NCBI RefSeq assembly: GCF_014529535.1
Contig: NW_023503474.1
Span: forward strand, 124,001-188,000
Source: Bradysia coprophila
Taxonomy: Eukaryota; Arthropoda; Insecta; Diptera; Sciaridae
DNA: 64,000 nt
Reading direction: 5' to 3'
Under the pieces are notes generated by a model. That model saw only the letters and a list, made by a program, of their open reading frames with translations, ran no database searches and was not told the origin of the DNA. The position numbers were made by a program, and so were the translations under genes. This document shows, in pieces, positions 42,067-53,807 of this stretch; the first letter of the stretch is position 1, and each line of letters starts with the position of its first letter.

Positions 42067-43773
42067 CGATATCGAGGAGCTTTATATGGAATTCAGATCC
42101 GTTTGAGAATGGAATTAATGTCATTCCGGCGATCAGTTACGAATGTGACTGATATGATTATTGGACTTAATACCGTGAAAACGCTATGTAAATGATTGAC
42201 TTCACTGGACATCCATCCTGTGCTACGCTTACTTCGTTACTCACTGTCATTTCAACGACTTCAGCATATGTTAAGGTGCAGTCCAACGTTCAATCACCCG
42301 CAACATTTGACCGAAATCGACAATTTCCACCGTATCACCTTAGAAGCAATCAACAATGAATTGAGCGATATATCTTGGACTCAAGCATCGTTACCACTGG
42401 CATTTGCAGCCCTAGGTATCAGAAAAATGGTCGACTTAGCGCATCCAGCATATTTCGCTTCCGTTTATCAATCGCAAGGCCTTGTCGAACAGGATACTTG
42501 CCAAGTTCAACTTGTGGCAAATCATTGGTGTGGGACGTTACTGTGGTTGATACGGTTGCCACAAGCTATTTGAGATGGAGTTCGGTACGTAGTGGATCGG
42601 TAGCTGACAATGCAGAACATGATAAGCATAACAACTACACTGGCCTCAAAAATCAATATATCTTCACGCCGCTGGCTTTCGAATCCTTTGGTTCTGTTTT
42701 AGTTTTATTGTAAAATGCAAATATTGTGAATAAAAATTCAGAAAAAAAAGTGACACTTGAGTGTATCCTTTAGCAATGCTACCTCAAGTCATTGTAGTTC
42801 CACTGTCTTTGCCTTATTCAGATTTTACAGCCTATCTGCTAGCTTTCACATCCGACAAATTTTTTGCGTACTTGTTGATTACAGTCGGTGTGTTGATGCT
42901 CCTACTAACAATATCTCGCTTCATCAAACAGAAAAAGATTCGATTCTTTCAAAGCGTCACCGATGTGCTGAGCCTTGTAATCAACGATAACACATCCATA
43001 AGTTATCAGCGCCTGACCCTGATCGAATGCTATCTCATTGTTCCGCTAACGTTTGCAGGGATTGTCTTTGCAAATGGCATCCTATCAATTTTGCAGAGCT
43101 TTCTGACACGGCCCGTCTATGAGCACCAAATAAACAGCATTGAAGAGATCTACAGGTTTGTACACATGGTGTGAAGGGATGACTTGAATTGCGAACCTGT
43201 TTTTTTATTCAAATGGTTTCCAGGTCGAAGTTTCCTATTTTTACGTGGGGAAGTTGGGAAGAAGTGGTGGAAAGTGCGCTGCAAAGTCAAACAAATTTTG
43301 AAAATTGGAATGATACGATTGTAGTGATTGACGAGTACGATCTGGCGAATGACATAGGTCTATACAACAGAATTGCATTTATAGCTAGTTCGACAACTGC
43401 AAGGCTGTTGACAGACACTCAAAAACGGTTGAACATTAGAGGCTATCACAATACTCATATCCCAGTTGGCCATCTCTTTCTCTCGTATCCAATAGATAAT
43501 CGATTTGTATTTTGGGAACGCTTAAACGAAATCGTTCTTGCCATTCAATGTGCTGGCTTATACGATCAATGGGAACGGGAAAATTTTGCCCGATTCGAAA
43601 TGAAAATTGTAAAAACGAATCAGCAACGTTTAAGCACCCAAAGTGACGGCCACAACACTGACAATAGTTTAGGTTTTCCCATTTTCATTTGCTATAGTTG
43701 GTTTGCGAGTACAATTGTTTTCATTGTCGAAATTACTTGGAATAGTAGATTATATCGGATGCTGCGAAAGTAA
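42067..43773 (+). pseudogene. Duplicated IR gene, truncated and interrupted
   Basis: Homology to the intact receptor begins at 42067 (TTTCGATATCGAGGA); everything 5' of this, including the signal peptide and most of the N-terminal domain, is missing. After an internal deletion of about 28 bp, a 600-bp retroposon splits the gene at 42150-42749. From 42750 the sequence is nearly identical to 29589-30613: M1, M3, the intron (43156-43223, same sites) and exon 2 with M4 (43224-43773) all remain open. With no start codon, no signal peptide and an insertion, it is very unlikely to make a receptor. The high identity suggests recent duplication or gene conversion. Confidence 0.88.
42150..42749 (+). 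mobile_element. 600-bp 5'-truncated retroposon with poly(A) tail
   Basis: Flanked by GTGAC (42145-42149 and 42750-42754); the intact receptor at the same place reads straight through. It ends in a run of eight A residues after GAATAAAAATTCAG. It encodes the C-terminal end of a retroelement polyprotein: LRCSPTFNHPQHLTEID, LPLAFAALGIRKMVDLAHPA and then, after a frameshift near 42500, WDVTVVDTVATSY and FTPLAFESFG. These blocks recur in many annotated RNA-directed DNA polymerases. Clade not determined. Confidence 0.8.
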
Positions 43774-44481
43774 TTCATTACATGAGGCCACCTCATTGAG
43801 GTGACAGTTTTTGTGTTACTCACAATAAAAGCAATAAAAGATTTTACATGCATCGAAAACCGTACGTCTCATGTTTCCGGCTGGGATGGCGCAGCGCCAT
43901 CTCTTATTATTTTAGAAAACACAATTTTAGATTTATCAGAGTTTCGAAAGTCATCGACGCTCCCTCACAATTAGGAGATTCCCAGTACATGGTATTTTGA
44001 CACAAAATTTGAATATTCAAATTTTGCGCCAAAATATCATAACCAGAAAACATTTCATTGACTGGGAATGGGAACATCCATCGGGGTAGGGTAATCTCGC
44101 ACACCACACAAATTCATGGTGTGCGAGATTCACCTCTAAGTGGTGAATCTCGCACAGTCATGACTTTTCGTTTAGAGGTGTGCGCCGATCTTAAAATAGT
44201 CGGCGGCGGTGCGCCGACTGGTAAGGAATCGGCGGCGGCGCGCCGGGAGAAATTTATAGTCGGCGGCGGTGCGCCGATCTGCGCGCCGATAAATTTACAA
44301 AAAAATCTAAATTTTTCGAAAATAATGCAAAAACACTGAATTCTTACTGTCTTGCGATCTGAAGTATCAACCACTTATACAAGGGGAATCAACTGAGACG
44401 TATCTCACCTTTTATATTTTGAATGTACAATAACTGACCTATTATTTTAAAAACATCTAATTTAATGAATCCAAGAATGAT

Positions 44482-44610
44482 TAGTGAGTTTGCGTAAATG
44501 ACATATAAGTTAACTTATCAGTTGGAAATTTTAAGTCACATCTTCATACTAGATGTTCTGCAGGTTTCTTATTTCCAACTATAATGTATGCCATTTACGC
44601 AAACTCACTA
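44482..44610. mobile_element. 129-bp MITE nested in the 2.1-kb element
   Basis: TAGTGAGTTTGCGTAAATGA at the left mirrors CATTTACGCAAACTCACTA at the right; inner GTTGGAAATTTTAAG / TTATTTCCAAC also pair. Confidence 0.8.
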
Positions 44611-44674
44611 CTATTATCTTTCAATTTATGCAATACCCGTTCCTGTTGCCTTTAGTCAACGCACTTCTATTATG

Positions 44675-45760
44675 TGATGCTACGATGGGTTTATTCGAAG
44701 TAGCTTTTTACTGAAATGTCCTTTCCCATCAGTAGATGGCAAAACGTTTTCATGCAAACTTTAAAATACCAGTTCAAGTCAAACGTTTGCTGCTGTCTTG
44801 TGAAGGGTGTTCTTAGAGCAACTGACGATGGCCAGACCACGCTGGCCTGGGACCGCTATTAACACATGAGGTCGAAACAACGATTTTTCTCTTGAATCAC
44901 TCACAATTTGGAGGGAAGAGCTGAAGTAGCTCTGTTTGTTTTTATTGTTTACTCTCGTTTTTTCTTATTTGCTCTCATTTTTCTGTTGTAATCAGGCTGT
45001 TGTTGTGTTTGTTTTTGTTGTTGGTGTTAATTTAATTTAGTTAGGGAACGAGGAGCGAGAAGTGCGTTGCTTTAGTCCATCTTCGATGTAGGAGTGAGAT
45101 CGTAGTAGAAGGTTTTCGCAAATAAGAGATTCAGATAAACTTAAATTTATAAGTAATAAGCGTAATAAGTGTATAGACTACGCCAAAATGATTTTTTCCC
45201 AAATTTTTTTACATAAAGCAGCTAAAAATTGAAAATAAAGATATCCGTGTCTCGTCTTTTGACGAAAAAACTTGAAACCGAAAAGATTTTCCACTTTATA
45301 AATTCCTGAAACATGTGATTTGCGCCATTTTCTACCCAAATTCCATATAAGGTCTTAAGTTTGCCACTTTACAATTACATTAGTATCACACAGTTTTGAC
45401 TGATTCACTGAATTTTGTTCTCTTTCTTCTTCCTCTTATCTGCATCAACAGACAATAAGAGAAACGTCGTCTGCCGCCTGCCGTCTGCCACGCTTCATTC
45501 CATTGCACAGAAAATAGAGTAACGTACCCAAGGGTTCACGGTAAGTGAGGATACAGAAAATACAAATGCTGTTTCGACCTCGGGTATCGATGGTGATCCC
45601 CAGTTGTATCCATCGATACCCTTCCCAAGACAGCAGCAAACTTTTTCTTTGGACTAGTATTTAAAAATTTGCATAAAACACTTGCCATCTGCTGATGGAA
45701 ATAGGATACGTTAATAACGTTATAGAAAGCTACTTCGAAGATAACCCTATCGTAGCATCA
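44675..45760. mobile_element. 1.1-kb element with long imperfect TIRs, nested
   Basis: TGATGCTACGATGGGTTTAT and the next ~90 bp pair imperfectly with 45660-45760, which ends CCCTATCGTAGCATCA. The interior has no strong open frame but contains a hairpin (TATCGATGGTGATCCCCAG ... ATCCATCGATA, 45587-45619). Confidence 0.65.
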
Positions 45761-46176
45761 GAAACAAAATCACTGTCGTACAGTGCAGGTAAGAAGAAAA
45801 ACCCAAAGTTTTTACAAATTTTTTTTAACCAAAAACTCATTTCTACGCATATAGAAACCTGACTTATAAATTAAGAGAGATAAACATTTGCTAAAACCTT
45901 GTACTCAGGCACACACTTTTGTATAGATTTTTCAATTTAAGTTTATATTGCCGCCCATTAAAATGGCTGGAAGCACTAAACGTATAAAATTTCGGCGCGA
46001 CGAAAATACAATCGGCGGCGGCGGCGGCGTGAGCTATTATTTTTCGGCGGCGGCGCGCCGAAAATATAGCAAAAAATCGGCGGCGCGCCGGCGTAAAATC
46101 GGCGGTGCACACCTCTATTTTCGTTACATGTCGTAAAAGGACGCATACTATGATCGCGTGTGCGAGATTCCCCGAC

Positions 46177-46995
46177 ACCCCTAAAAACTATCAAATATGT
46201 TCTGAGCTAAAAAGAAAGCAAAACTGCAACTTTCGTAACTCATTTTAATGATGTCTTGTGAATAACGTGACCTTTGAAACGAAACTAAAGTGAGGTTACG
46301 TCTGAAAGTACCATAACCTCAAGATGATCTAAGAATTCTAACAGCTTATGTTGCCGTTTGCAATCTTTGTTCGATTAGTAATACTTCCGACGCAGGATAT
46401 TCGATTTTTCCGGCAACTTTCGCATTCGGTTTCCAATTGCAAAGTAAAAATACATGTCATATAACTGCAATCACACGTATGACGTAATTGATATATTTTT
46501 TCGGGCGTCATACGTTTTACCAACGCTCTTCAAGCAGTAGAGGTACTGTAGTTACTCAAAATATAGTCCGTATTGCATGATGTCCAGAGTAATTTTATTG
46601 AATCTCTCCATCAATGGCAATCCTCTTGTTGTTATTGCCATTGTGTACTCATAGAAACGGTCATCATTTAAAATCTGTAAGTGGAATGAAACGACCTGCC
46701 CTAAAAGCGCCATACAAATACAATTAAATGCTTCAATCTATCTGACGTAATGAAATCCTCAAATGTTACTCTACCACTGCGTAATCGTTCCACTGAAACG
46801 CAAAACTTTCCACTGAAGCTCATAATATGAGCCTCATATTGTATTGTACTCATGACTTAGAATCTTAACTCGTCTACACATTAACATTGAATCTATGACT
46901 TGTGACAATTAAACAGCCGCAACCCATGCTTCATGCGGTGCTTTCGAAAGAAAAAGTGAAATAGAATCTACTCATCCAGAATAATACTTGAGAGG
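46177..46995. other. Remainder of duplicated flank, unit 2
   Basis: Matches 30932-32037 of unit 1 minus the two MITEs. No gene. Confidence 0.6.
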
Positions 46996-47762
46996 GAGGG
47001 ATTCTTTTGAAAAACAGCCTACCGAAATCGGACGCATTTTCCAGTGGACTTTTTTATATGTGCCTAGAAAGGACTTCGACCCTAGAACCCAAAACCACTT
47101 TCCAAAAAATTCTTCGAAGCTTTTGTGACTGGTGAAAGGTGATCAAAAACCGAAAACTTGCACTTTTCTTACCAATATTTCTCCAGTTAGACGAACCGTA
47201 CATGGTGGTGTGGGGTATCATTTGAAAGGTAATTTTATGTGCTTTTGGGCCAAATAGGGTCTTATGGGGTTTGGATGCATATGCGATGAAATATGAGAAG
47301 TTGAAATGTTTAAGTGCCCATATTTCATCGCATATGCATCCAAACCCCATAAGACCCTATTTGGCCCAAAACCACATAAAATTACCTTTCAAATGATACC
47401 CCACACCACCATGTACGGCTCGTGTAACTAGAGAAATATTGGTAAGAAAAGAGAAAGTTTTCGGTTGAAAACTTCAACTGCACATATTTCAGTGTCGATG
47501 AATTTTAAACCCAATAAGTCTCTATTCGGCTCAATAGTACATGTGATTACCTTTCTAATAACACCCCACACGACCCTGTATGGCACGTGTATCCGGAGAA
47601 ATTTTGGTAAGAAAAGTGCAAGTTTTCGGTTTTTGATCACCTTTCACCAGCCAGACAAACTTCGAAGAATTTTTTTGAGAGTGGTTTTGGCTTCTAGGGT
47701 CGAAGTCCTTTCAAGTTACCTATATAAAGTTCCACTAGAAAACACGCCCGATTTCGGTAGGA
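46996..47762. repeat. Element E, copy 1 (right end missing)
   Basis: As far as I can compare by eye, identical to 56099-56867 until it breaks off at GATTTCGGTAG. Structure as described for copy 2. Confidence 0.85.
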
Positions 47763-47767
47763 TTTGC

Positions 47768-49715
47768 AAATATTATATTCACCGGTTGCATGTTTCAATG
47801 CCATCCTCAAACTTCCGTCATCGTATTTGACACTAACCGGAAACAAGAACTCATACCTAGAACGAATCCTAGCACATTGAAATAGCAATCGACAGGCATG
47901 GAATGAAGGAACAGCTATTGACCAAACGTTCATTACAGGCTCTGGTAAACACATTTAAAATAAAAATTGCCATACCGTGAGAGCTTCCTTCGCCGAACGG
48001 ATACTTTGACCCATCATGGATCCAGACCTGTCCAATACGAATATCAGTTCCGTCTTCTGTTCCTTCAATTTGAAACTAGGCAGCAATTGAATCATAGCAG
48101 CAGTAGAACCATTGCCATTGTCCGAATTCTGAATAAAAAATTGGAAAATGATGACGTTCTCATGGATTGAGTTAACAAGCACCCATTATTACCTCTGAAT
48201 ACAGTCTTGGCTGATGCTTTTCCCGTGGTTCAATAATGATCACAAAATCACGATCCATGTCGGTTGTTTGTCCCGACAATTCTACGGTAGCCTTCTGCCA
48301 GTCATCATTTTCGAACGTAGTTGCTTCAGATTTCTCTACGGTCACTGTATGTGTGGGACTAACAACGGACTTAATTCCACCTTTGGACGGAAACTTCCAC
48401 TCTCATCGACAAAGGTGCTGGTGATGACGATGAGAACTTCATGTTCCTAATATCCATCGCTTGGGATCGGTTTCATTGCAGAAATGTAACGCGGTGCAAT
48501 TGTCGTTGGTATATAGAAGCGAATGTTATTTGTTCCGGGTTCATTTTTTACTTCTGTAACGTATTCGATGGTAACCTTCACGCGAGCGCCCTGGTCGCAA
48601 ACTACCAACTCGAAGCTGAACATGAAACCGTTATAGATTTGATCAAGTCAAGTTCAAAGTGTTTACTCACTTTGAACATATCAGCTTTAATCTCCTCTCC
48701 CAGGAACGCTGTCGTTCTATTCGCCACTGCCTGATCATACGTCCGTTGCTTTCCTCTTTGGGTTTCACTACGCCCTTAAACATTTCATTTTTGTCGTTAG
48801 CTACACGAGACTGTACTATACTGACAACGAACATACTTTGATCATTCTGTCATCCAGCTCCACTCGAAATTTGGTCACCGCTCCATCCGGATCAATTGGA
48901 AAGTAATAAATAGCCTCAATCGGCTGCTCTTCCTTGTTCATATAGTTTTGGTTATTTCCACTTGCGCCACAGCATGCAGCACCAATGCAGTCACATACAC
49001 AGATAGCAATGGAATTGGAGAGACTTCAGGATGAGCTGCATCCACCATTGACACTAGCCACAGGAAATATTTTTGTATTCTCCGAAGCTATTCGTAAACA
49101 TGATTTTGATTCCAATATTACTAGTCGAAGTCAAGAACGATACTGAAACTGATGATGTTCCATCCTACATGTCTTCTTATTTGTATCAGCAATGTTGTTA
49201 TTCCCAAAAAATAAACATAATTTCATTATCACCAAGTTTTGCGTTATTTTATTTCGCTTCATTGAAATTCCGCGAATTTAGATTTTGATTACGAATTATT
49301 CAACACACGACAGCACTACATGCTGCTTTTTAATTGATTAAAATTTAGAAAAAATTAAGCAAAAAAACACAAAATCATTAAATTTTTTATCAAAATGCAA
49401 CCTAATGCCAGTCGTTTGTATTGCCAGGATGGGAATGGGTCGCGAGAATTCTACCATCCCCAAATAATGCTACCATGTCACCATTCAGGATACAAAACCA
49501 CAGTCCTTGAAAACCCAGAAAACGGCAATGCCAAATGCAGTCATTCTGTGATACTTAAGTTGTTAAAATTGTAGATCTTCAACATTGAGATGATTGTAAA
49601 ACCTGCCTATTTTGAAAAACAACTCTTCAAGCTACGGGTAAGCCGCGTAGATCGATCAATAATATGGTTTCTTGGATCATACAGAAGGTAAAACTTTTTT
49701 CTTGTCCTAACACTC
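47768..49715 (-). pseudogene. Inverted partial copy of the VWA5A-like gene (copy Q)
   Basis: Reverse-complement match to 57612-59575, i.e. the 5' flank and exons 1-5, ending beside element E. Exons 4 and 5 are intact, including the DRSGSMMG metal-site motif. Exons 1-3 carry several one-base indels relative to the intact gene: single Gs missing near 48952 and 49052, extra C near 48582, extra T near 48384. Exons 6-9 are absent. Either a decayed fragment or an unpolished assembly copy. Confidence 0.8.
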
Positions 49716-49820
49716 GCTCACTATGACTTTTCGTTACATTCCGTAAACAGAGACGCATAAACTATGATCGCGTGTGCGAGATTCCCTGACACCATGATAT
49801 CCTTGAAACATCACCGTACT
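49716..49820. mobile_element. Fragment of the 2.1-kb TIR element's right end
   Basis: ACTATGACTTTTCGTTACAT, then CTATGATCGCGTGTGCGAGA and TTCCCTGACACC, matching 46115-46177. The rest of the element is absent. Confidence 0.65.
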
Positions 49821-50310
49821 AACAAAAAGGAAGTTTTTTCCGAAAATGCACCCAAAAAATAAGAACGCACATCGATTCAGAGACCTAATTGGGAGCTCAA
49901 ACAGCATTCAGTAAAAATCGGACAAGTTCCTTCCGCATACAAAATATATTCATTTCAATGAAATTTTCATACACTCGCTGAAACCGTTTTGTCACAGTTC
50001 ATGAGTGGACATATTTTGAATGCGAAACTAAATTTTTATCTTATAGTCAGTAGTCATACCTTTCTAAAGCGATAACGACGACCTCTCAATGTATTTAATG
50101 TGAGAAAAATGCACTTTGTTTGACTTGAAAATTGTCGTGAAGCTCGCTAAAACAGCGGTAAATGAAATTTCAAGAAATGAAAAATTTTGTATGGGAACGG
50201 AAACTGGTCCGATTTTACTGAATGATGTATTGAGCTTCCCAATAGGTCCCTGAATCGATGTGACGTTCTTAGTTTTTGGGTGGCATTTCGAAAAAACTCT
50301 TTTTTTGTTG
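49821..50310. mobile_element. ~490-bp foldback element
   Basis: AACAAAAAGGAAGTTTTTTC and CGAAAATGCACCCAAAAA pair with TTTTTGGGTGGCATTTCGAA and AAAACTC.TTTTTTGTT. The arms continue through GAACGCACATCGATTCAG and CTGAATCGATGTGACGTTC to about 90 bp. The centre is unpaired. Confidence 0.75.
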
Positions 50311-52020
50311 AGAGGGCGTGTGAAACAGAGCTGATGTTGCGATTTGTGTTCGCGTTAGAATTTCGCTATTGTAGCCACAGATGCATATTTGGTCAATTTA
50401 TATACTGACACCAGCAGGGCCAGTATCAGGCTGGACATACTAAATTTAAAAATATTTTTTCAGATTTGTTGAAATGATACTCTGCAGTCAGCACATCTAA
50501 TCTACTAAACTGGCCGATTAGTGAGTTGGCATTGGAACACGCAAATCTCGTGCCGTATCATTCGTGACGCGACGAACATCAGCGTAGCATCTGGCACTCG
50601 TTGGCGAAAATATGTCCATATCATGCAGCACCGGGGACACACCAGCACAGCGAACTACACATTGGGTCGGAGAGAGTTTGGCTCGATCTTGTGGTTTGGC
50701 TTAGAAGAGTCAACACTGTTCCGCCGTTCACCAAGGCTTCGATTCGATGGCTCATGTCTCAAAATCTTTTGGACTTGAATGACTTGGACAATTTTAAAAA
50801 CTTGGGGTAGAGCAGCGTCTCGTTTCGATCAGAGTTAATCTCCGAATTTGAAAACGTCGAGATTTTGCAATTTTACTCTTCGAAAAATTTCGCAAATTTG
50901 AAGAACTCAGATTTTTGTTGGAATTAACTTGAAGCATTCGCGGATTAGGAGTAGATTAAACATGGAAAGCTGTAAATACAATAAACACGAGGCTCCTTTT
51001 ACCTTTACGACTATAGTGGGGCTGGTGAACACAGTTTTCTAAATGAGTATAGCCAGAAAAGTAATAACAGTTAAACAAAACTAGCGATCACTGGGTTGCA
51101 TTATACTCACAATAAAGAGAAAGTGGGCGGACCAATTCTATTTAAAGTCAGAGTCGAAGGCAATACAGAGAGCCGTTGTCATTGTAATTATCTTGAAGTC
51201 AAAGCGACACACGCTGCGGTTACCAGTAATTGTTTGTATATGAACTTTTTGGCTTAAATAAGAAAATTAATTTTTAATTTGTTTATGAAAAATGGCTTTT
51301 GTCTATAGAAGCCTACAGCCTAGTGTAAGCATATATCCACAACGGTAATGGTTTGCTTGAGGCAATGACAGTCGCTGAATTCGCTTCAAGTAATTTATCT
51401 AATTCAAACTCAAAATTTACCATTTTTCTGATACCTGAAGAAGAAAAAACTTCCGAATAGACCGATTTTCTGCTGTATACGGCTGCATTGTTCTGTCTAT
51501 GCAGTAAATAATTCCATCCTGCTATAGGATACCCATTTCAACTGTGGTCGGTGGTGGTGGAAAAACAAAAACATTCCAACTATAAGCTTTTCAGAAAAAA
51601 TGATATAATGGCGGTCAGTTTGCACGTTTTCGAACATTATGATGCTGAAGTTGGCAGTAAATAGTTATTTATCTACCAAGGTAAGAGTAGGAAGGTAATT
51701 TTTTCGCACTAGATGTCGATTGTCGACCCGAAGCGAAGCCGAAGGTCGAGCAAAGGGACCGTCGTGTGCGAAAATACCGGCATAATCCTACCGTGGCAGA
51801 TACAACGTTTTTCGCAAATTTTCGGAGCCATAATCACCTGTTCCACTGGGCAAATATTGGCCAAAATTTTAACCAAACATTCACAAATGCAAACGATCAA
51901 GCAACCCTGTTCTATATACACATTGCAATGTGATGTATAAGAGCGCGCCTAAATAAATTCAAAGTAGTCACGAATGGCTTAGTATCGTACGCTTCAACAA
52001 TACGTTCTGTATATGTGTGA
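50311..52020. other. Uncharacterised stretch
   Basis: An 85-codon plus-strand frame (50521-50778) overlaps another frame without recognisable motif. At 51702-51772 an imperfect inverted module (TTTTCGCACTAGATGTCGAT / CCGTCGTGTGCGAAAA) resembles those near 6040 and 34080. No gene supported. Confidence 0.3.
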
Positions 52021-52110
52021 CTCTGTAGCCGAATGGCTATGGTCCGTTGCTTGGGGTTTGGAAAGAATTTTGGTGTTGGAGTGTTCAAGCATGCCCTGTC
52101 TGTGCAAAGT
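52021..52110 (+). repeat. Possible tRNA-derived SINE head
   Basis: TAGCCGAATGG (52026-52036) fits a Pol III A box. GTGTTCAAGC (52081-52090), about 50 bp downstream, is a weak B box. The sequence does not fold convincingly into a working tRNA. No poly(A) tail or target duplication was identified. Confidence 0.3.
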
Positions 52111-53807
52111 TTTTATTTATAAAATTTTTAGTACTTTCTTAAGCGTACTCGACGAGCTATGTTAGCGTGCGAAAAAAATGTGAAAAAGCCAAGTGGCGAA
52201 AAAAATAATCAAAAACGCACTGTGAAATAAATACGCTTCAAACGAACAATTAAATACGATGCATGGAAAGGTGATGATTAATGGACGGGAATTGCGAAAA
52301 ATTATATTTCGCTCTTCTTCGGTCTTCTTATCAAGAAATGTGAACGAGCTCACTAGGAATCAAAACGTGTTCAAACGATCGTATATTTTTTAGAAAATGC
52401 ATACGCTTGATACCTAGTGATGAAAAGATTTGATGATCGCTTTGACATCTCAAAAAATCCTGTAATTCATTTATATGAACACCAAAATATTATCCTTGGA
52501 ATAGATCGAAGAGGTGCTACTCGAAGCCAGCAATTAAGATTCTTGATTTTCATCACCTCTTATCTACATCCAATTAAATTAGAATCAACATCTGTGCATA
52601 GCAGTTTTCAAATCATAAGTCCATAATGGAATTTTCATACGTGCGGCGTTGAATAACCCCTATTTTCCTCCCACTTACTCAAAGCGTTGAAAGAGATGGC
52701 GTTTGTGACGGGCTCGTCTCTGATGATAGTGCAAGTGAGAAAATTACTTCCATTTTCCACAACTCAAGTTTGTGTCCATAGGACGCACGATGAAAGTAGA
52801 TTTTCAAATGTGAAATTTCGACCGCGAAAATGAACATTTTTCACTTTTACCCGAGTTATTAATTAATGGATTTTACGATGTTGAAGACAGACGAAAAGAA
52901 GTGCTTGAAAGCGTGAAAAGTTGCGGTTTCCGGCAGCATGTATATAATTATTTGTTGCACGGACGCTCGATTAGAATACGAAATTTGTAACTCGGCTCAT
53001 TGATAGAAGTGCCCGCCCTCTTGAAACAATTAACTATTTTTACTTTGAAGTCTTAAGAAAGGGGCCTGTGTGATATTGTATTAACAAGTTTTTAATGCAG
53101 TTTGACTTCCTCACCAGCATTAATTCTTAGTATCACTATCGGCCAAGTAAATCGGCCAAAAGCAAGTATCATAGCCCGCCAAGAGTTCATCTTGGATCAA
53201 ACATCACAGATGCCAACCGCACTTTACTCGAAAGTATTAGTATACGGGACTATTTATAAAGCGAATCGTGATAATACGAGGACCAGTAGCTGCCAAAAAT
53301 TTAGAGATCCGAAGCAACGGAGTGAGGCCAGGCGCAGGACGGCAAGAATAAAAAAGTCTCAGCATGAGGAATGGGAGGATATTACGTCTGATAAAATATA
53401 GACAAGACCTTTCATTAACTTAATTCAAAGAATCTTACTGTATTTTCAAACGTTATGTAACACCTAAAATATGAACATATAAATCAATTACAGTTTGTTC
53501 GACAAGACAGACGCTAAACGTGAAAACCTACAAGTATGAGCTCAGCATTACTAATAAGGATCTGCAATGTAAATATTGTCATTTCAGATGAATATGCGGT
53601 AATGGTCTAATTACCATATAAGGAACTGTTTTAACAGTTTAAACCACTCAAAATTTGAAAAATATCATCCCAATAAATAATGTAATAATTTAGGAAGCGC
53701 GAGGCGAGAAAAAAACATGTTGAGTGCAACACCCTAATTGCGCATCCCCGAAGTATTCACAAAATCACATCCTTGGGAATCTAAATTTTCATCGTTTTAT
53801 GCTAAGT
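52111..53807. other. Uncharacterised stretch
   Basis: A 99-codon plus-strand frame (53102-53401) ends in a basic/acidic tail (DPKQRSEARRRTARIKKSQH). I recognise no family; it could be a last exon or noise. Nothing else stands out. Confidence 0.3.

Larger units (their letters stand above)
44081..46176. mobile_element. 2.1-kb TIR element with GC-rich subterminal palindromes
   Basis: Absent from unit 1, where the flanks join near 30912-30932. The ends are TCGGGGTAGGGTAATCTCGC at the left and GTGTGCGAGATTCCCCGA at the right. The termini repeat GTGAATCTCGCACA and its complement several times (44092-44157). Just inside each end lie clusters of CGGCGGCGGTGCGCCGA-type palindromes (44195-44292 and 46008-46105), strikingly GC-rich against AT-rich surroundings. 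No transposase frame; the largest is 95 codons in the GC-rich end. A 56-bp piece of the same right end lies at 49737-49792. Confidence 0.75.
42067..46987 (+). repeat. Segmental duplication block, unit 2 (partner 29480-32037)
   Basis: Same order as unit 1, expanded by the retroposon at 42150-42749 and a 2.1-kb element at 44081-46176. It lacks the two MITEs found at 31132-31436 in unit 1. Confidence 0.9.

Noticed and set aside
52021-52110. Functional tRNA gene
   Set aside because: A-box and weak B-box matches are present, but I could not form acceptor and anticodon stems; more likely a SINE head.
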